Shown: positions 11,683 through 24,121 of the stretch, piece by piece
Position numbering within the stretch: the stretch's first letter is position 1
How the letters are laid out: every line of letters begins with the position of its first letter
Origin: Neonectria sp. B-13
Taxonomy: Eukaryota; Ascomycota; Sordariomycetes; Hypocreales; Nectriaceae
Assembly (NCBI GenBank): GCA_002682825.1
Contig: NOKP01000038.1
Coordinates: 186,001 to 250,000, forward strand
Direction of reading: 5' to 3'
Length of the DNA stretch: 64,000 nucleotides
The notes under the pieces: model-generated
The model's input: only the letters and a program-made list of their open reading frames with translations
Database searches by the model: none
What the model was told of the DNA's origin: nothing
Made by a program: the position numbers and the translations under genes

Positions 11683-12992
11683 ATGTCAGTCCCCATCGAT
11701 CAGAAATCTGAGCGTCGCCCTCCATACCACGAGTACCTGTTCGACATCTATAGGAACAAGCTCCTGCGCGGCAATGGCCCCGTCACGACTACAGACCCGA
11801 ATCTACTTGAAGAAGAGGCAAAGAAGGCCATGTCCCCGGAAGGCTTCAACTATGTCTACGGGGGAGCCGGCGAAGGCTCAACCATGGATGCTAATAGACT
11901 CGCCTTTCGACAGTGGAAACTCATTCCTCGGATGATGAGACCTACCCTCCCGAGAGATCTCCGGGTGAATCTCTTTGGGGAGACTTATGGTAAGGAGACT
12001 GCGCCCCAACGTCCTCCATGTTTCCCGCCCCATGCCTAACCAGCCTTACAGAGAGCCCCGTGCTCATGGCACCCGTCGGTGTGCAGAGCGCCTACCACCA
12101 AGACAAAGAGGTGGGCCTCGCTGCTGCTTGTGCAGAGCTGAGCGTCCCCTTCATTATCAGCACTGCTAGTACTAGCTCAATCGAAGAGATCGCCACTTCC
12201 GGAGGCCCCCAAGCGCCACGCTGGTTCCAGCTGTATTGGCCACGGGACAACGACGTCACGCTATCACTGCTGCGACGCGCTCGGGACGCCGGCTGTAGCG
12301 CCCTGGTTGTGACGCTTGACACCTTCACAATGGCATGGCGCCCGCGCGACCTGGACATCGGCTTCCTGCCCTTCCCTCTCGGGCAGGGTAATGCCATCGG
12401 CTTCTCGGACCCAGTGTTCAGGAGAAATTTTGCCGAGCGCACCGGAGGCGGCACGCCTGAAGATGATGTACTGGAAGCGTCGCGGCAGTGGATTGCCGAT
12501 GTCTTCTCGGGCCATGCCCACCCGTGGGAGGACCTGGCTCTTCTACGAGAGCACTGGGATGGTCCCATCGTACTCAAGGGCATCATGAGCGCCGACGACG
12601 CCAGGCTAGCGCTCAAGTTTGGCATGGACGGCGTCGTGGTGAGCAACCATGGGGGCAGGCAGCTGGATGGGGCCGTGGCGTCGCTCGACATGCTGCCAGG
12701 AATTGTTGAGGCGGTTGGCGACAAGATGACTGTGATATTCGACTCAGGCATCCGGACGGGTGCGGATGTCATGAAAGCGCTATGTCTAGGGGCCAAAGCT
12801 GTGCTGGTGGGCCGCCCGGTGATCTATGGCCTAGGCATCGCGGGTAGGAAGGGGGCCAAGCATGTGTTGGGCGGCTTGTTGGCTGACTTAGACCAGTCTA
12901 TGGGACTAGCCGGGGTAAAGACGGTCGCGGAGCTAGATAGGACGATAGTGAGGAGGATTGGTTATGGTGGAGATCCGAAGCCCTTACTATAA
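11683..12992 (+). CDS. FMN-dependent alpha-hydroxyacid dehydrogenase (lactate monooxygenase-like)
   Basis: Exons 11683-11989 and 12052-12992 encode 415 aa. The 62-bp intron begins GTAAGG and has a CTAAC site before CAG. The family oxidises L-2-hydroxyacids such as L-lactate or glycolate with FMN. Visible: YVYGGAGEG near the N terminus, SPVLMAPVGVQS, the FQLYWPRD active-site Tyr, LVVTLDT, the LKGIM strand with its Lys, the VVSNHGGRQLD signature with the catalytic His and Arg, DSGIRTGADV and VGRPVIYGL for FMN phosphate binding. All key positions are present and the length is normal. It is probably cytosolic or peroxisomal, but no clear targeting tripeptide ends the protein. Confidence 0.9.
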
Positions 12993-13763
12993 TATGTAGA
13001 GTGCAATAGATTATACTACTATCTCTTTTTCTTAGGAATAGTTAAGACCTAGTATTCCTATTTCAACAGTGTAATCAATCGCCCTATACTGCTCTTTAGC
13101 TTTCGCTGGTTTTAAAAGATGTTTCTACATAGAATACTCCAAGGTGGGGGGAAGAGCATCGATCTCAAAAGGAGGGAATGGAAAACAAGGAAGGAATTCT
13201 GATCTGCTTGATACTAAAGGGTATCAAAATAATTCTTCTTTATCGTCAGACTTCCTAGGTCACAAGAATACTCATTGGTCGTATCTTGACGTCTTTTAGG
13301 TATTCTTCCTTGGCTCCGTCGCGGGTTGAGGTGCGTCGGTAAAAATAAGAGACACGATTGTTTATAAGCCAGTTAACTTGCTCCTGCCATGTTGGCACTC
13401 GCGTGCGTTGTGACATCGAGAGTATGTGGGCCCCAAGATCAACTGCCGTACATGTTTGCCTCGACGCGAGTGAACCTTACTAGTCGGGACCCCGACACTC
13501 GTGAACCTGGCTTGCTGGATTACCCCCCTGCCTGTCGTATATGGATCGGCGAAATAGGATGGCCGACGGACGCCTGGTTTGATTTGACCTCCGATTAATT
13601 AACATCCTGGAGCGCCCCACTCTTCTTCCGCGGACACCGAGCGTATGGCAGCCCCATATATCTGCTGATATGTCTTGATTCTCTCTGATACTAAAGACAT
13701 GTAATAAGCGGCTCTGTGGCAATTGACGACACTTATACTTGGGAACACTTATACTTGGGAAGA
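12993..13763. other. Intergenic, no gene recognised
   Basis: AT-rich at first, then the promoter region of the reductase gene at 13764. Just before the start codon the phrase ACTTATACTTGGGAA occurs twice in direct repeat (about 13730-13760). Nothing else stands out. Confidence 0.4.
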
Positions 13764-14896
13764 ATGGCATCACAGACACACTTGATCACCGGCGGCAGCG
13801 GCTTTATCGCCATCCATCTCGTCCATCAGCTCCTAGAAGCCGGATATGCGGTGCGGACTACTGTGCGCAGCTTGAACAATGTCCCAAAGGTCCAACCGCT
13901 GCGGCGGTTGCAGGAGAAATATCCCAGAACACTGGAGCTCTTCGAAGCAGATCTGCTAAAGCCAGGCTCATTTGAGACTGCCATGCAAGGGTGCTCGGTA
14001 GTTCATCATATTGCTTCTCCATTTCTGATGGCCGAGAAGATCAAGGACGGACAGAAGGAGATGGTCGAGCCTGCTCTACAGGGAACCAAAAATGTGTTGA
14101 ACAGCGTGAACAGCACGGAAAGCGTCAAAAGGGTTGTCTTGACATCAACCAGTAAGAAGCCGAGTTTTCCAAGCTTAGAGTTGTGCCAGTTTACTAACAG
14201 ACCTCAGTTGGCGCAATTTTTGGAGACTATATTGACGTGAGAAGCATGAAGGATAACATCTTACATGAGAGCTACTTCAATGAATCAAGCTCTGTTACTC
14301 ACAACCCATACCACTATTCTAAAGTCCTTGCCGAGAAGGAAGCGTGGAAAATCCAAAAGGCTCAATCACGCTGGGATATGGTTGTCATCTGCCCGGGACT
14401 AGTTCTGGGACCGTCACTGACAACTGGGTCCGATTCTGGGAGCCTCTTCTTGTTGGACGAGCTGTTCAGCGGGCAACTTTGGTTTGGCGTACCCGACTTG
14501 AACTTTTGCGTCGTTGACGTGAGGGAGGTCGTCACAGCGCATATCAGAGCGGCAGAGAACACATCTGCGAGCGGGAGATATATTGTCACTGACAAGGAGA
14601 TGGCGAGATTCATAGACATCTCCAAGCACGTCCGATCGCATGCCGAGCATCCATGGGCCCTCCCCCGTCACTTGCTGCCGACTTCCTTGGTGCGAATCAT
14701 AGGGCCTCTATTCGGTTTGACACCAAAATGGATGCGCGCCAATCTTGGAGTACGGTTCTCCGTTGATAATGAACGGAGTGTCAAGGAGCTTGGACTATCA
14801 TACCGCCCACTGACCGGGACATTGGACGATCACTATAAGTCATGGGTTGCTCAGAAAGGAAATCAGGCGGCTAAGTCGAAGGAGAGTGGGAAATAA
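13764..14896 (+). CDS. NAD(P)-dependent reductase/epimerase (dihydroflavonol-reductase-like)
   Basis: Exons 13764-14151 and 14208-14896 encode 358 aa (extended SDR). Visible: ITGGSGFIAIHLV for cofactor binding, TVRSLNN, the VVHHIASPF segment, VLTST with the catalytic Ser region, YHYSKVLAE giving YxxxK, and the C-terminal ICPGLVLGPS typical of aldehyde or methylglyoxal reductases (GRE2-like) and dihydroflavonol-4-reductases. The second G of the usual GxxGxxG loop is kept but the third position is Ile-Ala-Ile rather than Gly, which is slightly unusual. Likely cytosolic carbonyl reductase; substrate unknown. Confidence 0.85.
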
Positions 14897-16009
14897 ATGC
14901 TGTATACTATTCAATAATCGGACTCTCCATGCCCTTACCCTTACCCCGTATCCGAATCTTTTGTATCTTAGGTATTCAAGCAGCTCAGCTCAGCCTATTT
15001 CTAATGCGCCCATAATTTTGAATCCAAATACACATGTTGTTGCTATGGTATAGAATGGCGGCCCGTCTTAGTGATAGCGACTATGAGTTCACTCGACATT
15101 TCCGCAACCCTCGGAGGCAGAGTGCGTGTTTGTGCCGGCTCACACACTGTTCAAAAAGCCTGTCGTTCCCCTATTCCGTATCTATCTCCAAGACTTCACC
15201 TCTACAGAGCTCTAGCCTCGTCATCCTATCGAACCTACCAACGCGCCCTTGCAACTCACCCAACCCTACGTGCGGGGAAGCAAAATAAAAAAATGATAGA
15301 TTGCATGGGAAGAACCACGCGGCCCCGCCACGGAGGTCAAGCGGGGTTGATAGCCTAATGAAAGACTAACGAGAATCTGGGTCAGAGAATTCCGAGCTAA
15401 ACGAACACCCGACTTGAGCGAGCTCCGATGTAAACGAGAATGCGAGATATGCGAACTTAGGAATAACCAAAACAGGTTAAGTCCGAGCTCGGGTATGTGG
15501 ATGGAGGGATTGAAACTTACGAGTTGAGAACTTACACAATAACCTTTGAGAGAAGAAAAGTTTGACGCCTTAATCCCAATTTACATCCAGCGGCGTAAAG
15601 CGGTCCAGGTACATCCGTATATGCGTCAGGGGCACCCTCAAGCCGATTCCCCGCACCCCTTCGCTGGAACGGTAGCCGAGATTTGGACTTGATCTAAGCC
15701 TGTGATTCTTCCCCTAACCCAACCTCCGATTTCTTCGCCTCGGTTGCCCAGCCGTCTTGGATTTTCTTCCTCGATGCATCAGGAACGCTCGCTTTCCTAA
15801 GTGTCAATTATTGTTTAATTAGTCAAACATCACCAGGTTTTACTTTTCTACCTCTTACCCGGTTCCAGCCCGAGTTGGAGACGTGGCCTAAATTCAAACT
15901 TTCAATTACGAGACTCCTACATCCAAGCCTCCAGGCCTCACGGTGGAACTTGCTCTTACAGTTTTCCCCAGCACGGCCTCTTCAACATATTCTGCATAAA
16001 ATTTTCCCG
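14897..16009. other. Intergenic, holds inverted-repeat copy 1
   Basis: No gene recognised. It contains the repeat at 15394-15535 and then a pyrimidine-rich stretch that probably serves as promoter and leader for the LCB kinase gene. An in-frame upstream start at 15875 would add 45 residues to that kinase without any family support. Confidence 0.4.
15394..15535 (+). repeat. Inverted repeat, left copy
   Basis: About 142 bp matching the reverse complement of 24460-24600. The shared core includes ACGAGAATGCGAGATATGC and the phrase AGGTTAAGT. Differences are mostly transitions. Together the two copies bracket the block with the LCB kinase, S1P lyase and HIS2 genes. The element type is unknown; it has no coding capacity and may be a MITE or the end of a larger transposon. 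Confidence 0.75.
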
Positions 16010-17736
16010 ATGATACCGAGAATGCGAACTAACAAGACCACGGATGAAGTGGCCGGCATGCGCCTAGAGCTTGAAGGCAAGAAGATGCTTACAATCGGCG
16101 CCGAGCACCTGGAGCTGTACGGTGCGTACGGATTCTTCCAACGCCCCCCTTCAATTGTCTGGGGCATTTTGCTGATTTTCACCAGACCCCGTTACAACTA
16201 AAGCTGCTGGAATTTCGTGTATCCCTTTGCGTTCTGGTAAGATGGAGTCCCCTTTGTTTGCGGCCTTATGAAATAGACTCGTGCTTACCCCCCGCTAGCA
16301 TCTTCCGAGACGCAGCTCATCCCCCTCTACAACGTCCTTTGGGCCAAAGTCTCAAACAATCAAATCATCATCGATTTTGTTTTACATACCTCCAAGACTC
16401 TCATCGAACCTAGCAATTTGTCTATTCCTCTTGCTCCGACTGATGCAAACGGTCCCGACGGATCCTTTGCTGAAACTTTTGCTCGTGCTCTCCTGGCTAG
16501 AGCTTATAAAGAAGCCAGATCCCGGAAGCGTGCTTATGTCTTGATTAACCCTAACTCTGGCCCGGGAGGCGCTATGCGCCTTTGGAAGAACGAAGTGAAG
16601 CCCATATTTGATGCTGCAAGGATGGAGCTGGATGTGGTGGTCCTTAGCCATGGTGGTGAGGCCGCTGGGTTGGCAGAGAAGGCTGACTTGAGCAAGTATG
16701 ACACCATTATGGCTTGCTCGGGTGACGGCACCCCCCACGAAATCTTCAATGGACTCGGCAACCGCTCTGACGCCGGTCACGCACTTGCATCTATGCCCGT
16801 GAGTCACATACCTTGTGGCTCAGGCAACGGATTCTCCTGCAACCTATACGGTTCTCATCAGGCCTCATTTGCGGCCTTAGCCATCGTTAAAGGCATTGTG
16901 GTCCCCATCGACCTCGTATCTGTCACCCACGGTTCAAAACGCATTCTCTCTTTTCTATCCCAGACCGTCGGAATGATTGCAGAGAGCGATCTCGGCACCG
17001 AGCACCTTAGATGGATGGGCAGCACCCGCTTCGAGTGGGGAGTTTTGACGCGTGTTTTCAAGCGAACATGCTACCCGTGTGATTTGGCTGTCAAGGTTGA
17101 GATCGAGGAGAAGGCTGGTATTAAAGCCCATTACAAGCGACATGCCAGCAACGCAAGCCTTGCTAGGGTGGCTAGCGGGGACAGCACCAAGGCTAGCCTT
17201 GCTGCTGAACCTGGCCTGCCGGAACTCAAGTACGGAACGGTCCAAAACCCTCTGCCGGAGGGTTGGGAACTTGTTTCCGAAGAGAGCATTGGTACTTTTT
17301 ACGCAGGCAACGTAAGCACTTTCAGACTCCATATCTCTCTCTACGAAAGACTCACTTCCCTCTACAGATGGCATACATGGGCCCAAATGTTAACTTTTTC
17401 CCGGCCTCAATTATCTCTGATGGCCTCATGGACCTCGTCACTATTGACGGCGACCTGTCTCCAGTGACTGCCATACGTGTCATGATGAAAACAGACTCAC
17501 CCAGGTTCTTTGACAATCCCCATGTCAAGTACAGGAAGATTTCAGCCTACCGAATCATACCCCGGAACCAGGACGATGGCTTCATCAGCATCGACGGAGA
17601 GAGGATTCCGTTTGGGCCATTCCAGGCTGAGATTCATCCGGGCCTTGGCCGAGTTATCTCCAAGGATGGCAAATACGAGGCCGAAGGACCGGCCAACTGG
17701 GATAAGGTGACGGTAGCGGACCGAATTCACGCCTAA
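16010..17736 (+). CDS. LCB4: Sphingoid long-chain-base kinase
   Basis: Exons 16010-16121, 16186-16236, 16299-17311 and 17368-17736 give 514 aa. The enzyme phosphorylates dihydrosphingosine and phytosphingosine with ATP to long-chain-base 1-phosphates on internal membranes. The sequence shows the short N-terminal LCB domain (YNVLWAKV), then the DAGK catalytic domain: YVLINPNSGPGGA, the nucleotide loop SGDGTPHEIFNGLG, IPCGSGNGFSCNL, and the SQTVGMIAESDLGTEHLRWMG segment. The C-terminal part carries MGPNVNFFP and DGEXIPFGPFQAEIHPGL-type text. The length fits filamentous-fungal members. The start was chosen from two nearby ATGs (16010, 16022). It is convergent with the lyase gene at 19503-21415, which degrades its product. 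Confidence 0.9.
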
Positions 17737-19502
17737 AGGTGAGAGACGGTCATGCTTCGTCGGGTATATTGTGGGCAGGGAGCCCGTGGAGTGAAGGGTT
17801 GACGAAGATAAAAAGAGGGATGGAAGTAATTTTGAAAAAACGATGATACCTTGAGAGCGGAGCAGCCGCGTATGGATTTTCCCTTCAAGGCATAATGATT
17901 TGCCCGGAAGGTTTGTTAATACAGAGCGAATCTTACTCATGAGTCTACTAGTCAATACCAACACAGCTAAATCTGTAGCTACGGAATGTGACTGCGAAGA
18001 GCGGATTTATGCATACGACCCATCATTGTATATATAAAGATGCACCTCAGATCCTTCTAACAGCTCTCAATGAAGAGCTCCATTGAGTTCTTTCCGTCAC
18101 CCAATATGACATGATTGACCTTGGTGAGGTAGGTCTTAGGCTAAGAGAATAGAGAGCTCTTGAAGCAGGGTATTATTAATGGCCGAAAATTCAATTCGGA
18201 TAAGTTTGGACTTGATTTTATCCCAAATAATCCGGAGTCTTCACACATAACGACTGGATATCAATATCAATATGGTGATCATTGGTCATGAGAGGATATG
18301 TCTTTGCTGATGGCGATAATGACCTAACGGGCATTACAAGGCGTATAGAGGCTGTTGGGTAGTAATTCGCAAAGTGAATGCGCAGTGAGATTGTAAGTTT
18401 TGTGAATGCTCCCGACAGAATAAATTGGGAGAGCGGAAACTTCAGCCCTAGAGAAGTATCCACGTTTATGCGTCGATCAAAATTCGTGTTGCCATCTCGT
18501 ACACTTATTGTTGATGTGAGCCTGTACTAGTGGATAGGCTGACAAACACCCAAAACCCTATCTATATGACTGGGAATTTTGCTTGTTGTTCGTTAAACCG
18601 TTCTTATCGCGGCAGTTTCACCAATCCTCGCCTCTCATTCTGCTGCTCTCGCTACATTGTTTCAGGTGAAACGTGTTCTCACGAGAACACTCAGCCACCT
18701 TACTTACCTAGACCTTACATCTACTAAATGGACACCAGACAGGTGTACTAGCTGTCAACAGCTCACAACACACCTTCTGAATTATCAACGACACCCAAGG
18801 TCAGCACGCTAGTCAACTGGGTGGCTCAGGATGGACGCCGCTACACTCAGCCTCAAGTTAAGGGCATGCGAAGGCCGTCGAGGCGTTCCTTGACAATGGG
18901 ACCGATAGGAAGGCGGTGAATCACGAAGGATGGAAGACAGCAATACACAGACAAATTCACGCGGTCCATATACTTCTCCTCGACTTTGTGGTTCCCACAG
19001 ACACCAGCTCGTTCTTTTCAAGCGGGTCAGAACCTGATCTCAACGTGATCCTTAGGAGACCTCGCATAGCTAATCCCCCCTTATCTTCTCTCTTCTTGTA
19101 CAACTCAGCAACATATTAAGGTTAAAAGATCCTCCTTAGAAACCAAGAGCTTCGATGACTTTGATTTCCCTACAGCTTCGACTTTGAGGATTCTCTCATC
19201 GCCCATACCACTAACAAGATTTCCCAAACATCCTTCACTCCTTTCCACTTGATCACTTTTGTTCTTTGTGTTGCTTCGGCGGTTAGTGATGACGATAATG
19301 AACTTGCGGTCGTAGTGAAGAGCCAGATATACGGAGTTACTGTGCTTAACAATGAGACGTTTCATTCTTTGGCCAAGATAATCATATGGACCACTCGACT
19401 CAATGTACGCCAACCTCGCTGGAGCCCAGGCAAGTAGGAATGAACTACCGATACAGTATTCTGACTCTCTCCATACCTCGCCCCATGTCTCTCATTTGCC
19501 AT
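17737..19502. other. Convergent intergenic region between LCB4 and DPL1
   Basis: About 1.77 kb with no recognisable gene. It must hold both 3' UTRs. The frames at 18218-18463, 18809-19021 and 19105-19413 lack domain-like content. No transposon relic was recognised. Confidence 0.45.
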
Positions 19503-21415
19503 TTATGCCTCATATAACAGATCAAGGAAACCTGTTGCAAGGTCCACGACAACTCCCTTATGGGGCAACGAACCCGCCACGCCGTATAGTGCGGCCGAAT
19601 CGCCTGCGGCCTTGCCTGCAGGACCTTTTCCCTCCGCAAGAAGCATGCGTTCCTCTTCCCGCTCAACTTCAACAACAGCTTCAAGGTCCGCAATCAGTCT
19701 TTCCCATGCCTTGGTAATGGGCAGAGTGACTGCAACGTGGATAGCTGGTGGATTCTGCAAAGCATTAAGATGCCAACCCCTAGCACTCATCCCATCAGCA
19801 ATATTGTAAATGTTAAGGTTATAAGCCGTAAATGCCACCACTGATACAAGAGGGTTGCCCATAATCTCCAGTTCGCTACCCAATGCTGGCGTATCTCGGA
19901 TAGCTTTGGCAATATTCTTAGCTGTACCCACAATCTTAATGCAAGCATCAAGGTATCCAGCCTCTCCAATGGACATTAGACTGGCCCAGCACCCAGCAAT
20001 AAGTGCACCCGGTCGCGATCCAGCAATACCAGGAGATGCATAAACGCCACCAGACCAGTCAGGAGAGACAAAGTACTGGTAGGTTCGTAGATCTGCAGAT
20101 CGGTATAGCACGGTAGAATTGCCCTTAGGTGCAAAGCCATACTTATGAGTATCACAACTAATACTGGTAACGCCTTTAAGGCGGAAATCGAAGAGTTGGG
20201 TCTCAAAGCCGGCCTTTTCAAGAAAGGGAACTAGGAAAGATCCTAGGCAGCAATCAACATGTAACCATAGATTCTTCCGCAGTGCAAGTTCAGAAAGAGC
20301 GACAATATCGTCAATAATGCCGTGGGGAAAGTTAGGCGCAGAACCGACGAGCATAATTGTGTTGGCGTTAATGAGGCGCGAAATAGCCTTGACCTTAGCC
20401 TGGTAGCTGGGTCCAGGGCAGGCGACGAAGTGGACTTTAATTTTGAAGTATTCAGCGGCCTTGCGGAAAGCCGTGTGGGCAGTCTCAGGCAGTACCCTGC
20501 TTCATGCGTTAGTATCTTGGCGTAATAGAGGCTTGCGTCATGACCTACATCTCGGGCTCGGTCACCCCACGCTCTTGGTATGCCCTTTGGCGCGCAGCCA
20601 GACATGCCATGAGGATGCTATCAGTACCTCCACTGGTAGACGTGCCAGCAGCGTGAGGAGGCGCGTGGAACATGGCCAGTACCATGCTCACCACTTCTGC
20701 CTCCATCTTGCGAACGCCTGGGAATACGTCGGGATGGATGGGGTTGGCAACGATGAACTTGCCAAAGGCCTCCGTCTGCAGCTGCAGCAGATCATCCTCG
20801 CCATGGTATACAGCGCCAGAGACGCAGCCATCCTCCCAACGACTATGGTCCATTTTGGCCAGGGTTTCAAGCTCGGTTCGTACAGCCTCAATGGGAAGAC
20901 CTTCTTTAGGTAGGCACAAGTAACGGGGCTGGTCTTTGGGCATCAATTTAGTCGATATTTTGGCTATGCTTTCTTTAACCTGCTGCTGAACTTTGCTGCG
21001 AACACCTGGAGCACGGAGGAAGTAACCGTAGAGGACGCGGCGAGTGCTGGTGTAGAGCTGGATACCAGACCCGACGATGCCACGGCCCTTCACCTGCCAG
21101 AATGCGCGGCGGGTCCATCGTAGCACAAAGAGGAAGAGGAGAATATTTCGTAATCTGTGTGGGCAAGATCACGGATTGTCAGCTCTATGTGCCGAAAGAC
21201 AGTGAGTAGTCGGAGAAGCAGCTAGGATGGGAGACGAGGGTCAAAATGGTTGGAATCAACTTTGTCTCGAAGCTCCCGCCCTACGTGAAGGTGCAAAGAA
21301 GTGTGAGAACATACATATCCAAGTTGAATAGCGACCAGGAGGATTCATGTCCCCCGCGCGTAACAGACTCGAAGCTGTTGCGCAAGCTTGTAGGTAAGTC
21401 TAAGGAATCAGCCAT
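19503..21415 (-). CDS. DPL1: Sphinganine-1-phosphate lyase (PLP-dependent)
   Basis: Minus-strand exons 21415-21315, 21154-20549 and 20496-19503 encode 566 aa. The enzyme cleaves long-chain-base 1-phosphates to phosphoethanolamine and a fatty aldehyde at the ER, the only exit from sphingolipid metabolism. Visible: an N-terminal membrane segment ILRNILLFLFVLRW, APGVRSKVQQQV, GAVYHG, NPIHPDVFPG, TSTSGGTDSILMA, the ANTIMLVGSAPNFPHGIIDDI segment, HVDCCLGSF, and SCDTHKYGFAPKGNS with the PLP-binding Lys. Splice sites are standard, with a TACTAAC branch site in intron 2. Family length and order are complete. Its substrate is made by the adjacent kinase. Confidence 0.92.
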
Positions 21416-22379
21416 CGTGGCAATGAAGAGCAGAGGTGAACGAAAAGTGAGCGATAACATTGTGTTGTCAGAGAAGTAAGTCGACATGAGAGCCTGAACA
21501 AGGCTTTATGAATCGTATCGCAGGGGAGCACTACGTACTTTATAATTGGTAGCGTGATCGCTAGCCAGCATATGACGTTACCCCAGCCGAGTGTCATCCC
21601 GACCGACGCGAAACTCCGTCCGCGCAATCTCTCGCTCAGATCTCGCAGAAATCGGATTCTCGGGATATTCGGATCGCATTCCACCACAGATCCGCGTCTA
21701 GGAAGTAGAATTTGCGTTTCAGATACAGATCTAGAGTGGTTGTCCCCTATCGTCGAGATCGATTTGATGCAATGCATCTGCAAGCGAGGCTATGTTTACC
21801 GGTTTGTCTTCCCGCGGGGTTGCTGCCGAGGTAAATGCACACAACCGTCATTCAGACCAACTTGATCTCACTGATACCATTTGCTTGATTCCTGAAGATA
21901 GCAGCAGAAGCGCAAGTCCTCATCAGCAAGTGGAGAGGTATCGATGATGGCCGACATTGACTGATGGTGCCAAGTTGATTTGCCACAACCCCCCTTTGAT
22001 AGCCACAGCCTGCCCCTCGGAAATTTTCAAGCAGTTCTGGAACTGACCACGCCGGCTGTCATGGAGATAGTACCCAGATGTCTGATACTTCACCTGGAGT
22101 TTGGAACTAAGGGCATCTTATCACCTGGAGTCATAACTCTCTTGTAATTACTCTGCGGGCTTTGTTTACTCTCATGTCTTTACTCTCAGGAATATATCAT
22201 CCTCTCGTTTCTGGCTGCTATGTCAACTCTGTCACATGGTACCCTTTCCCTCATTCCTTGCAGACACCAAATATTTTTTCGACAGCTAGTCATAGGTGTA
22301 TTTTTTGTATTGAGATGCTCATCTTCGCGTCTTCCTCCTAATTTCTCCTCCACGGCGGTGCGTCTCCTCTCTCCATTGT
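21416..22379. other. Intergenic between DPL1 and HIS2
   Basis: Upstream region of the lyase and downstream region of the histidinol phosphatase, both on the minus strand. No extra gene recognised; the plus-strand frame 21554-21865 has no domain-like content. Confidence 0.4.
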
Positions 22380-23495
22380 CTAGGGTTTAAGCATTTCACG
22401 AAATGCGATAAGTGGAACGCTAACTTCTTCGCTCGTCGTCATGTCATTGCCATTGACGTCTGGGTGATGCTTACGCTGGAAATTCCACACTTCTTTAACG
22501 CCGAGACTCTCGAGGTAAGCCACGGTACCCGCGTAGTTGGTAGCTACCTGGCTGATACCATGACTGTCATCAGAAAAGGTGAATCTGCCACCCATTTTGA
22601 GCCATTCCTTGCAGAATTATCAGCATCCGTCGGTATTATAGGTAGGTGACGATGGATAACTCACCTCGGAAATTAATCTCCCTGGATAGGGCTCCGCCAG
22701 GCCCTTTCTCAATGCTGCGCTGTTGCACTCCAACCACCCACCTTGCTCGGCAACAAGCTTAAGGTTCCTCATGATCCGTTGCCAAGCACCCTTCCACTGG
22801 CGAACATCCCTCTCAGGATCCTCGCTCAACAAACGAATGAGATCAAAGTGGCCAACAATCCGGGGCTTCAGCTCCTGAAGCATCCGGAACTGTAAGTCGT
22901 AGTAATCCTCATACAGGCGCTCCTCAGTCCCAGGCTGGTCGGAGCCGACACCGCTGGCGTCGCGGGCGCGCACATAAGTGGCCCTGTCGTAGTCAATAGG
23001 GATGCCGTGGGCGTGGTGAACGGAGCCGATAAAGTAGTCGACGATCCGGTTCGCAGCGAGAGTTCGGACTAGGGGCGCAAAGGAGGGTCGGATGAACTCA
23101 GCTTCGAAGCCGATGAGGATGTGAATCTGTGAGGCGTAGGCACGCTGGAGACGTTGGGCCTCGACAAGGTAGGCTTCGTGTCGAGATAGTAGGTCGGCGA
23201 GGGCGGCTTTGGGATCATCGAGCTTGAAGGTATGTGAGATAACTGTCTTGAAAGAAAGGGCCAGTTCTAAGATGAATGGTATGTGATAGGAGGAAAGATA
23301 AAATGAGTGAGTTGCGTAACATATTCAACTCACCTCTTCAGGATACAGGTCCCTTTCCTCGTACCGGGGCATGTGCTCCGTAAGTCCAATTGTTTTGTAG
23401 CCAATGGAAATGGCATGCTTAAGAATGTCCTCAAGCTGATCCTTTGCATGGCCCGGGCAGAATTGCCCGGAATGCGAGTGCATTGAAGACACCAT
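22380..23495 (-). CDS. HIS2: Histidinol-phosphatase (PHP family)
   Basis: Minus-strand exons 23495-23334, 23222-22665 and 22607-22380 encode 315 aa. It removes phosphate from L-histidinol phosphate, the penultimate step of histidine synthesis. Visible metal-site motifs of the PHP domain: MHSHSGQFC at the start, LTEHMPR, IGFEAEF, IGSVHHAHG, GHFDLIRLL, LECNSAALRKG and FTFSDDSHG near the C terminus. All three exons join in phase 0. The start at 23495 gives the expected short lead before the first His motif. A housekeeping gene with no mechanistic link to the two sphingolipid genes beside it. Confidence 0.9.
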
Positions 23496-24036
23496 GGCCG
23501 ACAACTTGCTTGATATTTCTTCACTGGAGTGAGATGCTTGTTGATGGCGGGGCGGGGTTGATGAGCGTCCTTGGGCCAAGCCCCTAGGAAACGTCTGGGA
23601 AGAATTGTCTGGAGACTTAACGATAGGATTGGATACTTACGGCTTACCAATTGCTCTCAATGGCTAGAGTCGGGAGCTGTTGACTTTACCGACTTGGACT
23701 TATGAGAGCTTCCGAGGTTTTGGGTATTGCAGCGTGGTTACCGGAATGTGTAATTACTAGCTCATAGATGATTGGAAGTAAAGAGAGGGGTTCGATTTCT
23801 ATTTTAAAATGGACCGCAGTTTAGTCCCACTAATAACAATTACTCAAGTCCCATGACGCTACAGGAGAAAGACGATCTTGATAACATTCCTTTGAGGCGG
23901 AACTTAGCCGGCGGCAACTCATTAACGGACAGTATGTATGTAAAGTTGATCCCTACTTGGCCAAGCTCGTTCTGGACGACTGTAAGAATTACGTCGAACG
24001 GTGCGGTATTAGCGTACCGTAAAAGGCGCCAATGCA

Positions 24037-24121
24037 ACAGTCGCGTCCTCGGGTCAGTCGCACTTTCGGGTCAATCGCAACTTCGCGTCAGTCGCATCTT
24101 CGTGTCAGACGCACCTCCAGC
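24037..24121 (+). repeat. Five tandem 17-bp units, site 2
   Basis: Five exactly spaced 17-bp units with consensus near TCAGTCGCATCTTCGGG, each differing at a few positions. A decayed version occurs at 2448-2524, and the downstream flanks of the two sites are also similar. There is no spacer/repeat alternation. Confidence 0.8.

Noticed and set aside
12092..12796. 234-codon open frame on the minus strand
   Set aside because: Antisense to the FMN oxidase exon, Ser/Pro/Arg-rich with no domain; a shadow of GC-rich codons.
15875..16009. 45-residue N-terminal extension of the LCB kinase
   Set aside because: No conserved or targeting feature; kept as an alternative only.
24037..24121. CRISPR-like short regular repeats
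   Set aside because: Units are contiguous 17-mers without spacers, in a fungal genome; a tandem array of a dispersed element fits better.
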